Notes under the pieces: generated by a model
Seen by the model: only the letters and a program-made list of their open reading frames with translations
Told to the model about the DNA's origin: nothing
Databases searched by the model: none
Translations under genes and position numbers: made by a program
Shown here: piece by piece, positions 44,569 through 53,404 of the stretch
How positions within the stretch are numbered: the stretch's first letter is position 1
Layout: every line of letters starts with the position of its first letter
Source: an uncultured Clostridia bacterium
Lineage (GTDB): Bacteria; Bacillota; Clostridia; Oscillospirales; Ruminococcaceae
NCBI GenBank assembly: GCA_944386285.1
Contig: CALXAM010000058.1
Coordinates: 1 to 64,000 of the forward strand
Length of the DNA stretch: 64,000 nucleotides
Direction: 5' to 3'

Positions 44569-45765
44569 TTATGAAAACAAAGCGGCAATTTCCGCAAACG
44601 GTGCAGTTGCACGTTTTAAAATTCCATGAATGTGTGCGATTAAAATACCATAGTTTGTAAATGGAACGCCCTGATCCGCAGCACACTTCATACGATAGGT
44701 TACTTCCCGCTCATTGAGCATACAGCCGCCGCAATGCACAACCATTGCATACGATGAAAGATCATCCGGAAATTCCGTGCCGCTTTTAAATTCAAAGTGC
44801 AGTTCCTTTTTTGTATAGGAAGAAATCCAGTTTGGCAGTTTCACGGTGCCGATATCGCCGCATTGTCTGTGATGCGTGCAGCCCTCGCAGATGAGCACAG
44901 TATCGCCGTCTTTTAAGCGATCAATCGCCGCCGCACCGGATGCAACCGTATTGAGATTTCCTTTATACCGTGCAAACAGAATCGAAAACGATGTGAGCGG
45001 AATCGCTTCATCGACCATTTTCGACACTTTACCGAATGCCTGACTATCGGTGATGACGAGTGCGGGCGGTTCTTTAAGTGACGAAAGTGCGTCCACAAGC
45101 GTTGTTTCCTTTGTGACGATACAGTACGCATCACTGTCTAAAATATCGCGGATTGTCTGCTGCTGCGGCAGAATGAGCCGTCCTTTCGGTGCGGCTTCAT
45201 CAATCGGAGTGACCAGCACAATCATATCGTTTGGGCGAATGAGATCACCGACAATCCGTTTTTTTGAATCTGCCGGTTTACATGCGCCGATCGCCTCTTT
45301 GAGTGCTACGATATTCTCTCCTGTTTTCGCACTCACCAAAATGCTGTTCGCAGGCAGGTCTTGCTTTTTTTCTGTATCCGATTTATTCAACACCAAAAGA
45401 TACGGAATGTGCTTTTTCTGTATCGTTTCAAGGAGTGCTTCTTCAAGCGGCGAAAGTCCCTCGCCGGCATCAACCACGACGAGCGCAATGTCTGTTTTGT
45501 TAAGCATCTGGTACGCTTTTTTTATCCGCATTTGCCCGAGTTCTCCCTCGTCATCCAAGCCGGGCGTATCAATAAACACAACTGGTCCAAGCGGCAGAAG
45601 TTCCATCGATTTTAACACCGGATCGGTGGTGGTGCCTTTTACCTCCGAAACAATGGCGAGATTCTGACCGGTCAGTGCATTCATCACACTCGATTTGCCG
45701 GCGTTGCGTCTGCCGAATAGTCCGATATGAATGCGTTCGGCAGACGGGGTTGACTGTAAACTCAT
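44569..45765 (-). CDS. hydF: HydF, [FeFe]-hydrogenase H-cluster maturation GTPase
   Basis: The 398-residue protein has an N-terminal GTPase (G1 GRRNAGKSSV, G3 DTPGLDDEG, G4 LNKSD) and the C-terminal 4Fe-4S site with CEGCTHHRQCG and HCGGCMLN. It is the scaffold that delivers the diiron subcluster to HydA. HydE, HydG and the hydrogenase are outside this window. Divergent from the Crp/Fnr gene. Confidence 0.96.
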   Translation of the reverse strand: MSLQSTPSAERIHIGLFGRRNAGKSSVMNALTGQNLAIVSEVKGTTTDPVLKSMELLPLGPVVFIDTPGLDDEGELGQMRIKKAYQMLNKTDIALVVVDAGEGLSPLEEALLETIQKKHIPYLLVLNKSDTEKKQDLPANSILVSAKTGENIVALKEAIGACKPADSKKRIVGDLIRPNDMIVLVTPIDEAAPKGRLILPQQQTIRDILDSDAYCIVTKETTLVDALSSLKEPPALVITDSQAFGKVSKMVDEAIPLTSFSILFARYKGNLNTVASGAAAIDRLKDGDTVLICEGCTHHRQCGDIGTVKLPNWISSYTKKELHFEFKSGTEFPDDLSSYAMVVHCGGCMLNEREVTYRMKCAADQGVPFTNYGILIAHIHGILKRATAPFAEIAALFS

Positions 45766-45793
45766 AACGATCCTCCCTTTTTCCTATACAAAG

Positions 45794-45822
45794 ATTGTAA
45801 TCAGTATAGCATATTTCGTCAA
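45794..45822 (-). promoter_or_regulatory. Promoter of hydF
   Basis: On the minus strand TTGACG (45822-45817), 17 bases, TACAAT (45799-45794). Confidence 0.7.
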
Positions 45823-45856
45823 AAAAAGCGAATCAAACGGTTTCCTTGCCTTTCGG

Positions 45857-45884
45857 TTGACACTTTGATGAAATTCGATATAAT
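45857..45884 (+). promoter_or_regulatory. Promoter of the Crp/Fnr gene
   Basis: TTGACA (45857-45862), 16 bases, TATAAT (45879-45884). Transcription would start near 45891, which rules out the in-frame ATG at 45865. Confidence 0.75.
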
Positions 45885-45915
45885 GAAAACAAAAGACGAT
45901 CAAGGAGGAATCAGT

Positions 45916-46581
45916 TTGGAACTGCGCGAATTTTTCGGTGATGTATGGGGCAATCTTACAAAAGAGGAACAGACGCTTTTTTTAGAGAATGCACGTCTTG
46001 TTTCCTACAAACGAGGTACTGTTTTAAAAAACAGCACTGACCAATGCGAAGCGCTCTATGCTGTGACAAGCGGGATTCTGCGTGTCTATATGATTTCAGA
46101 AGAAGGACGCGAGGTCACGCTGTATCAGCTAAAAAAGGGAGATTTCTGCCTGTTTTCCGCATCGTGCATTCTGTCGCGCATCCCGTTTCCATTGCTTATT
46201 GAAGCGCAGACTGATGTGACGCTATATCGCATTCCGGCGCAGGTGTATCAGTCGGTCTTACAGACAAACATTGCGGTTTCCAATTTCACAAGCGGTATTA
46301 TGTCAAGCCGCCTTGCCGACATTCTGTGGCTTGTGGATCAGATCTTGTTTAAACGGATGGACAGCCGAATCGCCGCGTTTTTGTGCAGTCAAAGTGAACT
46401 CTATCACACCGACACACTCACCCTCACACATGAGCAGATCGCCGCACACTTAGGCACTGCGCGCGAAGTCGTTTCCCGTATGCTCAAATACCTCCAGTCG
46501 GAGCAGATGATTACCCTTTCGCGCAAAGAAATCCGTTTGACCGACAAAGAAGCGCTTTCGCTTTTGGCGGGTGACGCGTAA
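45916..46581 (+). CDS. Crp/Fnr-family transcriptional regulator
   Basis: The 221-residue protein has a cyclic-nucleotide-binding-like beta barrel (KNSTDQCEALYAVTSGILRVYMISEEGREVTLYQLKKGDFC), a long dimer helix and a C-terminal HTH (LTHEQIAAHLGTAREVVSRMLKYLQSEQMI). No Fnr Cys cluster is seen at the N-terminus, though Cys residues in the barrel (QCEAL, FCLFSASC) could bind haem, NO or be redox sensitive. TTG 45916 is 7 bases after AGGAGG. It probably controls the redox operon that follows. Confidence 0.9.
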   Translation: MELREFFGDVWGNLTKEEQTLFLENARLVSYKRGTVLKNSTDQCEALYAVTSGILRVYMISEEGREVTLYQLKKGDFCLFSASCILSRIPFPLLIEAQTDVTLYRIPAQVYQSVLQTNIAVSNFTSGIMSSRLADILWLVDQILFKRMDSRIAAFLCSQSELYHTDTLTLTHEQIAAHLGTAREVVSRMLKYLQSEQMITLSRKEIRLTDKEALSLLAGDA

Positions 46582-46635
46582 ATTTTACGCAAATGTGATT
46601 TTGTCACGGAACTTTTTCGTTTCGCGCCATATAAT
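46576..46635 (+). promoter_or_regulatory. Crp/Fnr-type operator and promoter of the ferredoxin operon
   Basis: TATAAT at 46630-46635 has no good -35. An inverted repeat TGTGA-TTTTG-TCACG (46594-46608) is centred near -41 from the predicted start, the place of a class II Crp/Fnr activator site. A second palindrome GCGTAAA-T-TTTACGC (46576-46590) lies next to it. Together they suggest activation by the regulator encoded just upstream. Confidence 0.65.
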
Positions 46636-46671
46636 AGCCTCAGAACAAGACACAAGGAGGCAATTACTTCT

Positions 46672-46863
46672 ATGGCAAAACGAAAAGCAGTCGTCGACAA
46701 AACGCACTGTGTCGCCTGTGGATGCTGCACATCTGCGTGCAAACTCCAGGCAATCACCGTCTTTCGCGGTATTTATGCACAGGTGAGCGACCGATGTGTC
46801 GGATGCGCAAAATGTGCGTCCATATGCCCCGCTGATGCGATTCGGGTGGAGTCGTCCACATGA
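46672..46863 (+). CDS. 2[4Fe-4S] ferredoxin
   Basis: A 63-residue ferredoxin with CVACGCCTSACK and CVGCAKCASICP, eight Cys in two C-x2-C-x2-C-x3-C groups for two 4Fe-4S clusters. It transfers electrons, probably to or from the membrane protein encoded 3' with a 4-base overlap (ATGA). AGGAGG lies before the ATG. Confidence 0.93.
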   Translation: MAKRKAVVDKTHCVACGCCTSACKLQAITVFRGIYAQVSDRCVGCAKCASICPADAIRVESST

Positions 46864-47447
46864 AAAAACATTTCTACGACTACCTTTGGATTGCCTCTGC
46901 GCTGTATTTGATTCTCGGATTTTTCAACATCCTGTTTGCATGGCTCGGACTTTTGTGCTTCATGATCCCGCTTTTGATCTCCATTTTCGGCAAGAGCAAG
47001 GCCTACTGCAACCGCTACTGCGGACGCGGACAGCTGTTTTCTCTGCTTGGGCAAACGCTCCATCTGTCCCGCAACAAACCGATGCCCCGCTTTTTAAAAA
47101 GCCGCATCTTCCGGTATGGATTCCTCGCCTTTTTCATGACGATGTTTGGACTGATGATCGCACAGACCGTCGGCGTCTTTTTAAACGCTGATTCTCTAAA
47201 AACCGCGGTCACGCTTCTTTGGACGTTCCGGGTTCCCTGGACGTTTGCCTATACCGAAACAGCACTGCCCGCATGGATATCGCAGTTTGCATTCGGATTT
47301 TACAGCATCATGCTCACCTCGACGATTCTTGGTATTGTTTTGATGGTGCTTTATAAACCGCGTGCATGGTGTGTATGCTGTCCGATGGGCACGATGACAC
47401 AGCTTGTGTGCAAGGGGCATGCCCACGGAAAAACCGAACAAAATTAA
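46860..47447 (+). CDS. Membrane iron-sulfur protein of NapH/polyferredoxin type
   Basis: The 195-residue protein has four to five membrane segments and Cys motifs CNRYCGRGQ between segments 2 and 3 and CVCCPMGTMTQ near the C-terminus, as in NapH/RdxA/CcoG-like membrane ferredoxins, but without the soluble ferredoxin domains. The small ferredoxin encoded next to it may supply them. It probably passes electrons between the membrane and the thioredoxin/CoADR partners downstream. Exact partner unknown. Confidence 0.8.
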   Translation: MKKHFYDYLWIASALYLILGFFNILFAWLGLLCFMIPLLISIFGKSKAYCNRYCGRGQLFSLLGQTLHLSRNKPMPRFLKSRIFRYGFLAFFMTMFGLMIAQTVGVFLNADSLKTAVTLLWTFRVPWTFAYTETALPAWISQFAFGFYSIMLTSTILGIVLMVLYKPRAWCVCCPMGTMTQLVCKGHAHGKTEQN

Positions 47448-47505
47448 CGTCATTCATTTTATTTTCAACCATATACAAATAACAATTTTGAAAGGAAGAT
47501 TATTC

Positions 47506-47814
47506 ATGGCTGTTACTGTTATCACAAAAGAGAATTTTGAATCCGAAGTTTTAAAAAGCACAAAACCGGTTCTTCTGGATTTCTGGGCTTCCTGGTGCGG
47601 TCCGTGCCGGATGCTCTCCCCGATCGTTGACGAAATCGCCGAGGAAAACGACAATATCAAAGTCGGCAAGGTAAACGTTGACGAACAGCCGGAGCTTGCA
47701 CAGGCATTCAAAGTCATGTCTATTCCGATGCTCGCAGTCGTAAAAGACGGTAAAGTCACAAACACATCGGTCGGCTACAAAGCAAAAGCAGCAGTTCTTG
47801 CATTGCTCGACTGA
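47506..47814 (+). CDS. trxA: Thioredoxin
   Basis: The 102-residue protein has the active site WASWCGPCRM, the buried Asp in LLDFW and the cis-Pro in MSIPMLAVV. It reduces protein disulfides. It is in the redox operon, not next to a thioredoxin reductase gene. ATG 47506 follows GAAAGGAAG. Confidence 0.95.
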   Translation: MAVTVITKENFESEVLKSTKPVLLDFWASWCGPCRMLSPIVDEIAEENDNIKVGKVNVDEQPELAQAFKVMSIPMLAVVKDGKVTNTSVGYKAKAAVLALLD

Positions 47815-47843
47815 AAAAACGATTGAAAAAGGAGCATCTCCCC

Positions 47844-49526
47844 ATGAAAGTAGTCATTATCGGCGGTGTGGCAGGCGGTGCATCCGCTGCCGCACGCTTA
47901 AGACGCCTTGACGAACAAGCAGAGATCATTCTGCTTGAACGCGGCGAATACATTTCGTTTGCGAACTGCGGCCTTCCGTATTATATCGGTGGTGTCATCA
48001 AGGAAAAAAGCGCGCTCACGCTCCAGACACCGCAGCAGTTTTACAACCGCTTCCGCATTGACGTACGCGTGAAAAACGAAGCACTCGCAATCGATCCGGT
48101 TCGTCACATCGTAACGATTCGCCGCATAGATGACGGCAGTACCTATGAAGAATCGTACGACAAACTGATTCTTTCGCCGGGTGCAGCACCGATCCGTCCG
48201 CCGATTCCGGGCATGGACGACGAGGCGGTCTTTACCCTGCGCAACATCCCCGACACGATGAAAATTGACGCATTCATCCGCGAAAATCTCCCAAAATCGG
48301 CAGTCGTCGTAGGCGGCGGCTACATCGGTGTCGAAATGGCGGAGAATTTAAGTCATGCAGGCATCGATACCACGATTGTGGAGCTGTCCGATCATCTGAT
48401 TGCACCGCTCGACTTCGACATGGCGGCGGATGTACACAACTATCTTGCGCAAAAAGGCGTTTCAGTGATTTTAAATAACGGTGTGACTGCAATCGACCGG
48501 GAAAACGGTCGTTTGAACGTCAAACTGCAAAACGGCGCAGTATCGGCTGACCTGCTCATCATGGCAGTCGGTGTACGTCCGGAAACAACGCTCGCAAAAG
48601 AGTGCGGATTGCTGCTAAATACACGCGGCGCCATCGTTGTAAACGAGCGGATGGAAACAACCGATCCGGATATTTACGCAGTGGGCGACGCAGTAGAGGT
48701 CACCGACTTTGTGTCGAAAAACGCGGCTGTGATTCCGCTTGCCGGTCCTGCAAACAAGCAAGGACGCATTGCGGCGGACAACATCTGCGGCGGCGACAGC
48801 CGCTACACCGGCACACAGGGCTCAGCTGTCTTGAAGATTTTCGATATGACTGTTGCAACAACCGGTTTAAATGAAAAATCGGCTTCGGCTGTGGGTATCG
48901 ACTACGATAAGACCTACACATTCTCCGCTTCTCACGCGTCCTACTATCCGGGTGCAAACAACATGTCGGTAAAACTCCTCTGGGAAAAAGGCACCCTTAA
49001 ACTCATCGGCGCACAGATCGTCGGCTTTGACGGCGCGGACAAACGCATGGATGTGCTGGCAACTGCCATTCGCTTCGGTGCAAAAGTCACTGATCTTACC
49101 GAACTCGAGCTTTGTTATGCACCACCGTTCGGCAGTGCGAAAGATCCGGTCAATATGGCGGGCTTTGTCGCCGAGAACGTTGTATCAGGCAAATTAAAAC
49201 AATTCTTCTGGCACGATGTCGCTTCCCTGCCGCGTGACGGCAGTGTGACACTGCTCGATGTGCGCACAGATACCGAACGCAGCCGCGGTGCGATCGACGG
49301 ATTCATGCACATTCCGCTTGACAGCCTGCGTGAGCACTTAAGTGAGATTCCAAAGGGAAAACCGGTGTATGTCCACTGTCACAGCGGACTGCGCAGCTAT
49401 ATTGCATGCCGCATCTTAACCGGTTACGGATACGACTGCTATAACTTAGCAGGCGGCTGGCGGCTTTACGAAGCGGTGACGAAAAACCGCCGTGTTCCTG
49501 AATACCGCTGCACCGAGTGCAAATAA
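47844..49526 (+). CDS. CoA-disulfide reductase-like flavoprotein with rhodanese domain
   Basis: The 560-residue protein has an FAD dinucleotide fold (VVIIGGVAGGASAAARLRR), the single active Cys42 in SFANCGLPYYIGG, an NAD(P)H fold (AVVVGGGYIGVEMAENL), a dimerisation domain and a C-terminal rhodanese domain with active Cys in HCHSGLRSYIACRIL. Such CoADR-rhodanese fusions reduce CoA disulfides, CoA persulfides or polysulfide. In this operon the role is likely sulfur or thiol redox balance. ATG 47844 follows AAAAAGGAG. Confidence 0.92.
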   Translation: MKVVIIGGVAGGASAAARLRRLDEQAEIILLERGEYISFANCGLPYYIGGVIKEKSALTLQTPQQFYNRFRIDVRVKNEALAIDPVRHIVTIRRIDDGSTYEESYDKLILSPGAAPIRPPIPGMDDEAVFTLRNIPDTMKIDAFIRENLPKSAVVVGGGYIGVEMAENLSHAGIDTTIVELSDHLIAPLDFDMAADVHNYLAQKGVSVILNNGVTAIDRENGRLNVKLQNGAVSADLLIMAVGVRPETTLAKECGLLLNTRGAIVVNERMETTDPDIYAVGDAVEVTDFVSKNAAVIPLAGPANKQGRIAADNICGGDSRYTGTQGSAVLKIFDMTVATTGLNEKSASAVGIDYDKTYTFSASHASYYPGANNMSVKLLWEKGTLKLIGAQIVGFDGADKRMDVLATAIRFGAKVTDLTELELCYAPPFGSAKDPVNMAGFVAENVVSGKLKQFFWHDVASLPRDGSVTLLDVRTDTERSRGAIDGFMHIPLDSLREHLSEIPKGKPVYVHCHSGLRSYIACRILTGYGYDCYNLAGGWRLYEAVTKNRRVPEYRCTECK

Positions 49527-49541
49527 AAAATCAATACGCAT

Positions 49542-49585
49542 AAAATCTCCTACAAACGGCGAAACTGTTTGCAGGAGATTTTTTT
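49542..49585 (+). terminator. Terminator at the end of the redox operon
   Basis: AAAATCTCCTACAAAC and GTTTGCAGGAGATTTT pair with one mismatch around 9 bases, then a T-run. It ends 28 bases before the first polysaccharide gene; no promoter is visible in that gap. Confidence 0.85.
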
Positions 49586-49613
49586 ATTTGTGCAAAGAAA
49601 GGAGCGGCAAACA

Positions 49614-50840
49614 ATGCAACGGCATGCGCTCATTCTTTCCACGACGCACGATTTTCTCTTAAAATTCGAAAAAGAAAACGCACTGCGGCTCATGCGGATG
49701 GGGTATACCGTACACTTTGCCGCAAATGAAAAAGAACCCGCCTATCTTTCCGATCTCGAAGCAATCAAACGACTGGGAATCATCTTTCATCCCATTCCAA
49801 TTGCGCGTTCCCCGTTTTTATTCCAACAGAACTTTCGCGCACTCAAAGAGATTGTGCACCTGCTCCGATCAATTCCCATTTCGATTCTCCACTGTCACAC
49901 ACCGGTCGGCGGCGTGCTCGGACGGCTTGCCGGTGCACTTTCGAAACGATACCCGCTCACTGTAATCTACACGGCACATGGCTTTCACTTTTATCGCGGT
50001 GCGCCGTTTGTGAATCACTTACTCTATGCACCGATTGAGCGAATGCTCGCACACTTAACCGATCTGCTCGTCGTAATCAATGATGAAGACGATAAAGCGG
50101 CGCGGTCATTTCACCTAAGAAAAGGCGGACGGGTTTACAAAATCCCAGGAATCGGGCTAGATCCTGTACGTTTTTCACCGCTCAGTGACACAACCTGCAG
50201 CATGATTCGTAACCGGCTCTCCGTCTCACCGGACGAATTTTTACTAATCGCCGTCGGAGAATTAAACCACAACAAAAACCACACGGCGATTTTATCAGCA
50301 CTGCACGCTATGAAGCAAGCAGGAACACTTCACAACGTAAAACTCATCATCTGCGGCGACGGTTTTTTGAGAGGACATCTTGCACATACCATCCGCTCGC
50401 TCGGACTTTCCGATATTGTATCGCTGTACGGTCATCGAACCGATGTCCCGGCGCTCATCGGCTGTGCGGATGCGCTCGTATTTCCATCCGTACGGGAGGG
50501 CCTTGGCATGGCGGCGATCGAAGCGCTGGCGATGGGTATACCGGTGATTGCGGCGGATAACCGCGGAAGCCGCGAATATCTTTTGCACAAACAAAACGGA
50601 TTTTTATGCTGTCACGACGATCCGCACACAATCAAAGAGGGAATTTTATTTCTGCAAAACCGCACTCCACAGCAAAAAAAGGAGATGAATGTGCGATGTA
50701 TCGAGTCCGCACGACCATTTGAGCAGCAATACACAGCCGCCGTCATGCACAAGGTCTACGGCGAAGCCGACCGACGCATCAATGCCGCTTGTGAGTGTTC
50801 TGCTGTGCACAAAAAATCCAAACCCCGCCCGCCTGCATGA
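49614..50840 (+). CDS. Glycosyltransferase, GT4 family
   Basis: The 408-residue GT-B enzyme has an N-terminal acceptor domain (HCHTPVGGVLGRLAGAL, YTAHGFHFYRGAP) and a C-terminal donor domain (LIAVGELNHNKNH, EGLGMAAIEALAMGIPVIAADNRGSREYL, the E-x7-E motif). These enzymes use UDP- or similar sugars and keep the anomeric configuration. The YTAHGFHF text is common in undecaprenyl-linked glycan enzymes. First gene of the polysaccharide operon; ATG 49614 follows AAAGGAGCGG. Confidence 0.92.
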   Translation: MQRHALILSTTHDFLLKFEKENALRLMRMGYTVHFAANEKEPAYLSDLEAIKRLGIIFHPIPIARSPFLFQQNFRALKEIVHLLRSIPISILHCHTPVGGVLGRLAGALSKRYPLTVIYTAHGFHFYRGAPFVNHLLYAPIERMLAHLTDLLVVINDEDDKAARSFHLRKGGRVYKIPGIGLDPVRFSPLSDTTCSMIRNRLSVSPDEFLLIAVGELNHNKNHTAILSALHAMKQAGTLHNVKLIICGDGFLRGHLAHTIRSLGLSDIVSLYGHRTDVPALIGCADALVFPSVREGLGMAAIEALAMGIPVIAADNRGSREYLLHKQNGFLCCHDDPHTIKEGILFLQNRTPQQKKEMNVRCIESARPFEQQYTAAVMHKVYGEADRRINAACECSAVHKKSKPRPPA

Positions 50841-51609
50841 GGCAGTGTTATCTGTCTGCCGCCAGCAATATCAGCACTGGGAGCTCATTTTATATGATGA
50901 TGCGTCAAACAATCATGGACAGGCAGTGATCCAATCTGCTGCATTGCTCGATACGCGCATTCGGCTTGTACACGGCAGTGTTTCCCGCGGACTTGCCCAC
51001 GCACTCAACTGTGCCGTACAAGCTGCAAAAGGCACATATCTTGCACGCATGGACGACGATGACAGATGCGCACCCGAACGTTTCCTGCACCAGATAGCAT
51101 TTCTCTCTGCTCATCCGGAATGCGACTGGGTCGGCTCGTTTGCAAAACGATTTGATGAGAACGGCGTGTGGGGCAATTTCACTGTTCCCATCACACCGAC
51201 TGCACATGATTTTTTACGTAATTCTCCGTTTATTCATCCGAGTATCATGTTCCGTGCCGAATCGTTTGCACGCGCCGGTGGCTACAACGAATCGGAAACA
51301 TGTCGGTTTTGTGAGGACTATGAACTGTTTCTGCGGATGGCCGCAATGGGAATGCGCGGCGTGAATCTGCCGCTGCCGCTTCTTTTTTATCGTGAGGATC
51401 GCGCTTCCTATCAAAAACGAACGATCAAGCGGCGGTTTTCGGAAGCGATTGTCCGTTTCCGCGGATTTTCAATGCTTCGTCTGCCGCTTATGAAAAGGCT
51501 TCTTTACACAGCCAAGCCGCTTGTGCTGTGTCTTGTACCGCGCGGCGTACAATATACAGTCAAACGCCGTCTTGTCCGCTCCAGACGCACAAAAGGAGAC
51601 CATCCATGA
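50782..51609 (+). CDS. Glycosyltransferase, GT2 family
   Basis: The 275-residue GT-A enzyme begins PLVSVLLCTKNPNPARLHEAVLSV and has LILYDDASNN, the DxD-type ARMDDDDRCAPERF and a late acidic motif (CRFCEDYELFLRM). It adds a sugar from a nucleotide donor. The ATG at 50782 overlaps the GT4 gene by 59 bases; a longer frame from 50689 adds residues without homology. A weak ribosome site suggests coupling to the upstream gene. Confidence 0.88.
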   Translation: MPLVSVLLCTKNPNPARLHEAVLSVCRQQYQHWELILYDDASNNHGQAVIQSAALLDTRIRLVHGSVSRGLAHALNCAVQAAKGTYLARMDDDDRCAPERFLHQIAFLSAHPECDWVGSFAKRFDENGVWGNFTVPITPTAHDFLRNSPFIHPSIMFRAESFARAGGYNESETCRFCEDYELFLRMAAMGMRGVNLPLPLLFYREDRASYQKRTIKRRFSEAIVRFRGFSMLRLPLMKRLLYTAKPLVLCLVPRGVQYTVKRRLVRSRRTKGDHP

Positions 51610-52625
51610 ATTCATTTTCTACTCACCGCTTTTTTGAAGAAACCGCGGCACCAATTCTCGGATTTTTCACCTGCTGGCTCATTGACCGCGCAACACGCGA
51701 CCGCGTTTCCGATTTATATTTCCTTGCAAGAGACGGCTGGTTTTTCTTTCATGCGGCGCGAAGGCTTTGTGCAAAGCGTGCGCTCCCGATTCGCTGTCAC
51801 TATCTATACGTTTCACGCAAAACGTTGTCTGGTTCCACACCGCAAAACAAGCATCTAACGTTGTATCTCGCACAGGCAGGACTGCTAAAAAAAACGCGCG
51901 CGGCGATCGTGGACAGCGGCTGGATGGGCAGCATTCAGCCTGCACTCAACCGCCGCTTGCTTGAAGCGGGACGCACTGCGCCGGTTTTGGGCTATTACTT
52001 TGGGCTGTATCAGGTAAACCATCGAACGCCGTTTTTATCGAAAGGGCGCACTGCGTATTTTTCGCCGCTGACGCATTACTGGCGCAAGGTGTTTTTTTCG
52101 CCCGCTGTGTTTGAAACAGTCTTCTCCGCACCGCACGGCACAACAATTTCCTATGGCGAAGCGGCAGGCTGTGCTTTCCCGATCTGCGCGCCTGCAAACG
52201 CACAGACAAAAGCCTTTATCCGCACGGGTGCCGACGTTCTATTCACACACGGTACGATCGACAAATGGCTTTCTTCCCCGCCATCCGCGCTGGCAATCTT
52301 TCGGATTTGCGTTCGCCTGATGGCGTTTCCCTCACATGGCACAGCCGACTTTCTCGGCGCGCTTTTGTTTTCGGACAACAACCAAAACGAAACGGCATTA
52401 GCACCGATCCTTTCAAAATCAAAGCGGAATATGGGACGTTTTTTTCCTTCACTGTTTCATTCCTTTCACAAACGATCATCGATTCCCACAAGTTGGTATG
52501 CGGGCAGTGCGGTTCGCTCCTATCGCATGCCATTGTTTGCACTGCTGTCCCATTTTTTGTGGCAGATGGTGCGTCAGTTTCCATTGGTACAGCGAATCGC
52601 GCAAAAAAGGAGGTGTCGCCTATGA
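51606..52625 (+). CDS. Stand-alone FLxRDG/VDxGW domain protein, unknown
   Basis: The 339-residue protein has no HAD domain but matches the C-terminal half of the protein encoded at 54169 by eye: LYFLARDGWFFFHAARRL (about 38-54), YVSRKTLSG, AIVDSGWMGSIQPAL (100-115) and FETVFSAPHGTTISYGE. That domain occurs in COG5610-type proteins of polysaccharide loci and has no assigned reaction. It may be a transferase or a polymer-modifying enzyme. The ATG overlaps the GT2 stop (ATGA) and its stop overlaps the ABC permease start. Confidence 0.75.
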   Translation: MNSFSTHRFFEETAAPILGFFTCWLIDRATRDRVSDLYFLARDGWFFFHAARRLCAKRALPIRCHYLYVSRKTLSGSTPQNKHLTLYLAQAGLLKKTRAAIVDSGWMGSIQPALNRRLLEAGRTAPVLGYYFGLYQVNHRTPFLSKGRTAYFSPLTHYWRKVFFSPAVFETVFSAPHGTTISYGEAAGCAFPICAPANAQTKAFIRTGADVLFTHGTIDKWLSSPPSALAIFRICVRLMAFPSHGTADFLGALLFSDNNQNETALAPILSKSKRNMGRFFPSLFHSFHKRSSIPTSWYAGSAVRSYRMPLFALLSHFLWQMVRQFPLVQRIAQKRRCRL

Positions 52626-53395
52626 GTGTTCTTTCCGCATGGCATCAATATGCGTTTGTCATCCGCCAGTTAACGGCGCGTGAGCTCAAACGGAAATATG
52701 CCCGTTCTTCGCTCGGCATCTTATGGAGCATTTTAAATCCGCTTCTCTCGATGGCGGTATTGTCGCTGATTTTTCTAAACATGTTCCGCCGTTCCATCGA
52801 GAACTATCCGATTTATTATCTGACCGGCTATCTTGTCTGGCAGACGTTCACGCTCGCGACCACCTCGGCTATGACTGCACTCCCGGATAACAAGCCGTTA
52901 TTATTAAAAGTACGTTTTCCAATGGATATTTTTCTTCTCGCACGCGTATACACCGCAGGAGTGAATCTCGTTTACTCGCTGATCGCCTATGCAGTGATGC
53001 TCATTGTATTCAGGATTTCCTTTAAATGGACGATGCTGCTTGCACCGGTGTATCTTTTCTTATTGTTTTGTTTTTCTCTTGGGATGTCCTATCTGCTTGC
53101 GGTGGCATGTGTATTTTTCGGTGATGTGAGACATCTATACACCGTGGTGCTCACCCTTTGGATGTATTGCTCGGCGCTGTTTTATCCGGTCAGTCAGCTG
53201 TCAGAATTCATGCAGACCGTCGTGCTTATGAATCCGATCTATGCGTACATCAGCAGTCTGCGCGGCGCTGTACTCGATGGCACACTTCCAAGCGGCCTTG
53301 TCTGGCTGCAAATGCTGTTTTTCGGCCTCTTCACCTTATTGATCGGCCGCATGGTATTCAAGTTTTACCGAAAAAAGATTGTCGAATTTTTATAA
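52622..53395 (+). CDS. ABC-2 polysaccharide exporter permease (TagG/Wzm-like)
   Basis: The 257-residue permease has six membrane segments and the N-terminal YAFVIRQLTARELKRKYARSSLGILWSILNPLLSM signature of TagG/Wzm/RfbA-type exporters. With the ATPase encoded next, it moves a lipid-linked glycan across the cytoplasmic membrane. ATG 52622 overlaps the previous stop, after AAGGAGGTGTCG. The longer open frame from 52265 overlaps a real gene. Confidence 0.93.
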   Translation: MSVLSAWHQYAFVIRQLTARELKRKYARSSLGILWSILNPLLSMAVLSLIFLNMFRRSIENYPIYYLTGYLVWQTFTLATTSAMTALPDNKPLLLKVRFPMDIFLLARVYTAGVNLVYSLIAYAVMLIVFRISFKWTMLLAPVYLFLLFCFSLGMSYLLAVACVFFGDVRHLYTVVLTLWMYCSALFYPVSQLSEFMQTVVLMNPIYAYISSLRGAVLDGTLPSGLVWLQMLFFGLFTLLIGRMVFKFYRKKIVEFL

Positions 53396-53404
53396 GGAAA
53401 GGCG

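Noticed and set aside
45050-45667. 205-residue Ser-rich open frame on the plus strand
   Set aside because: Shadow of hydF on the opposite strand; low-complexity composition and no ribosome site.
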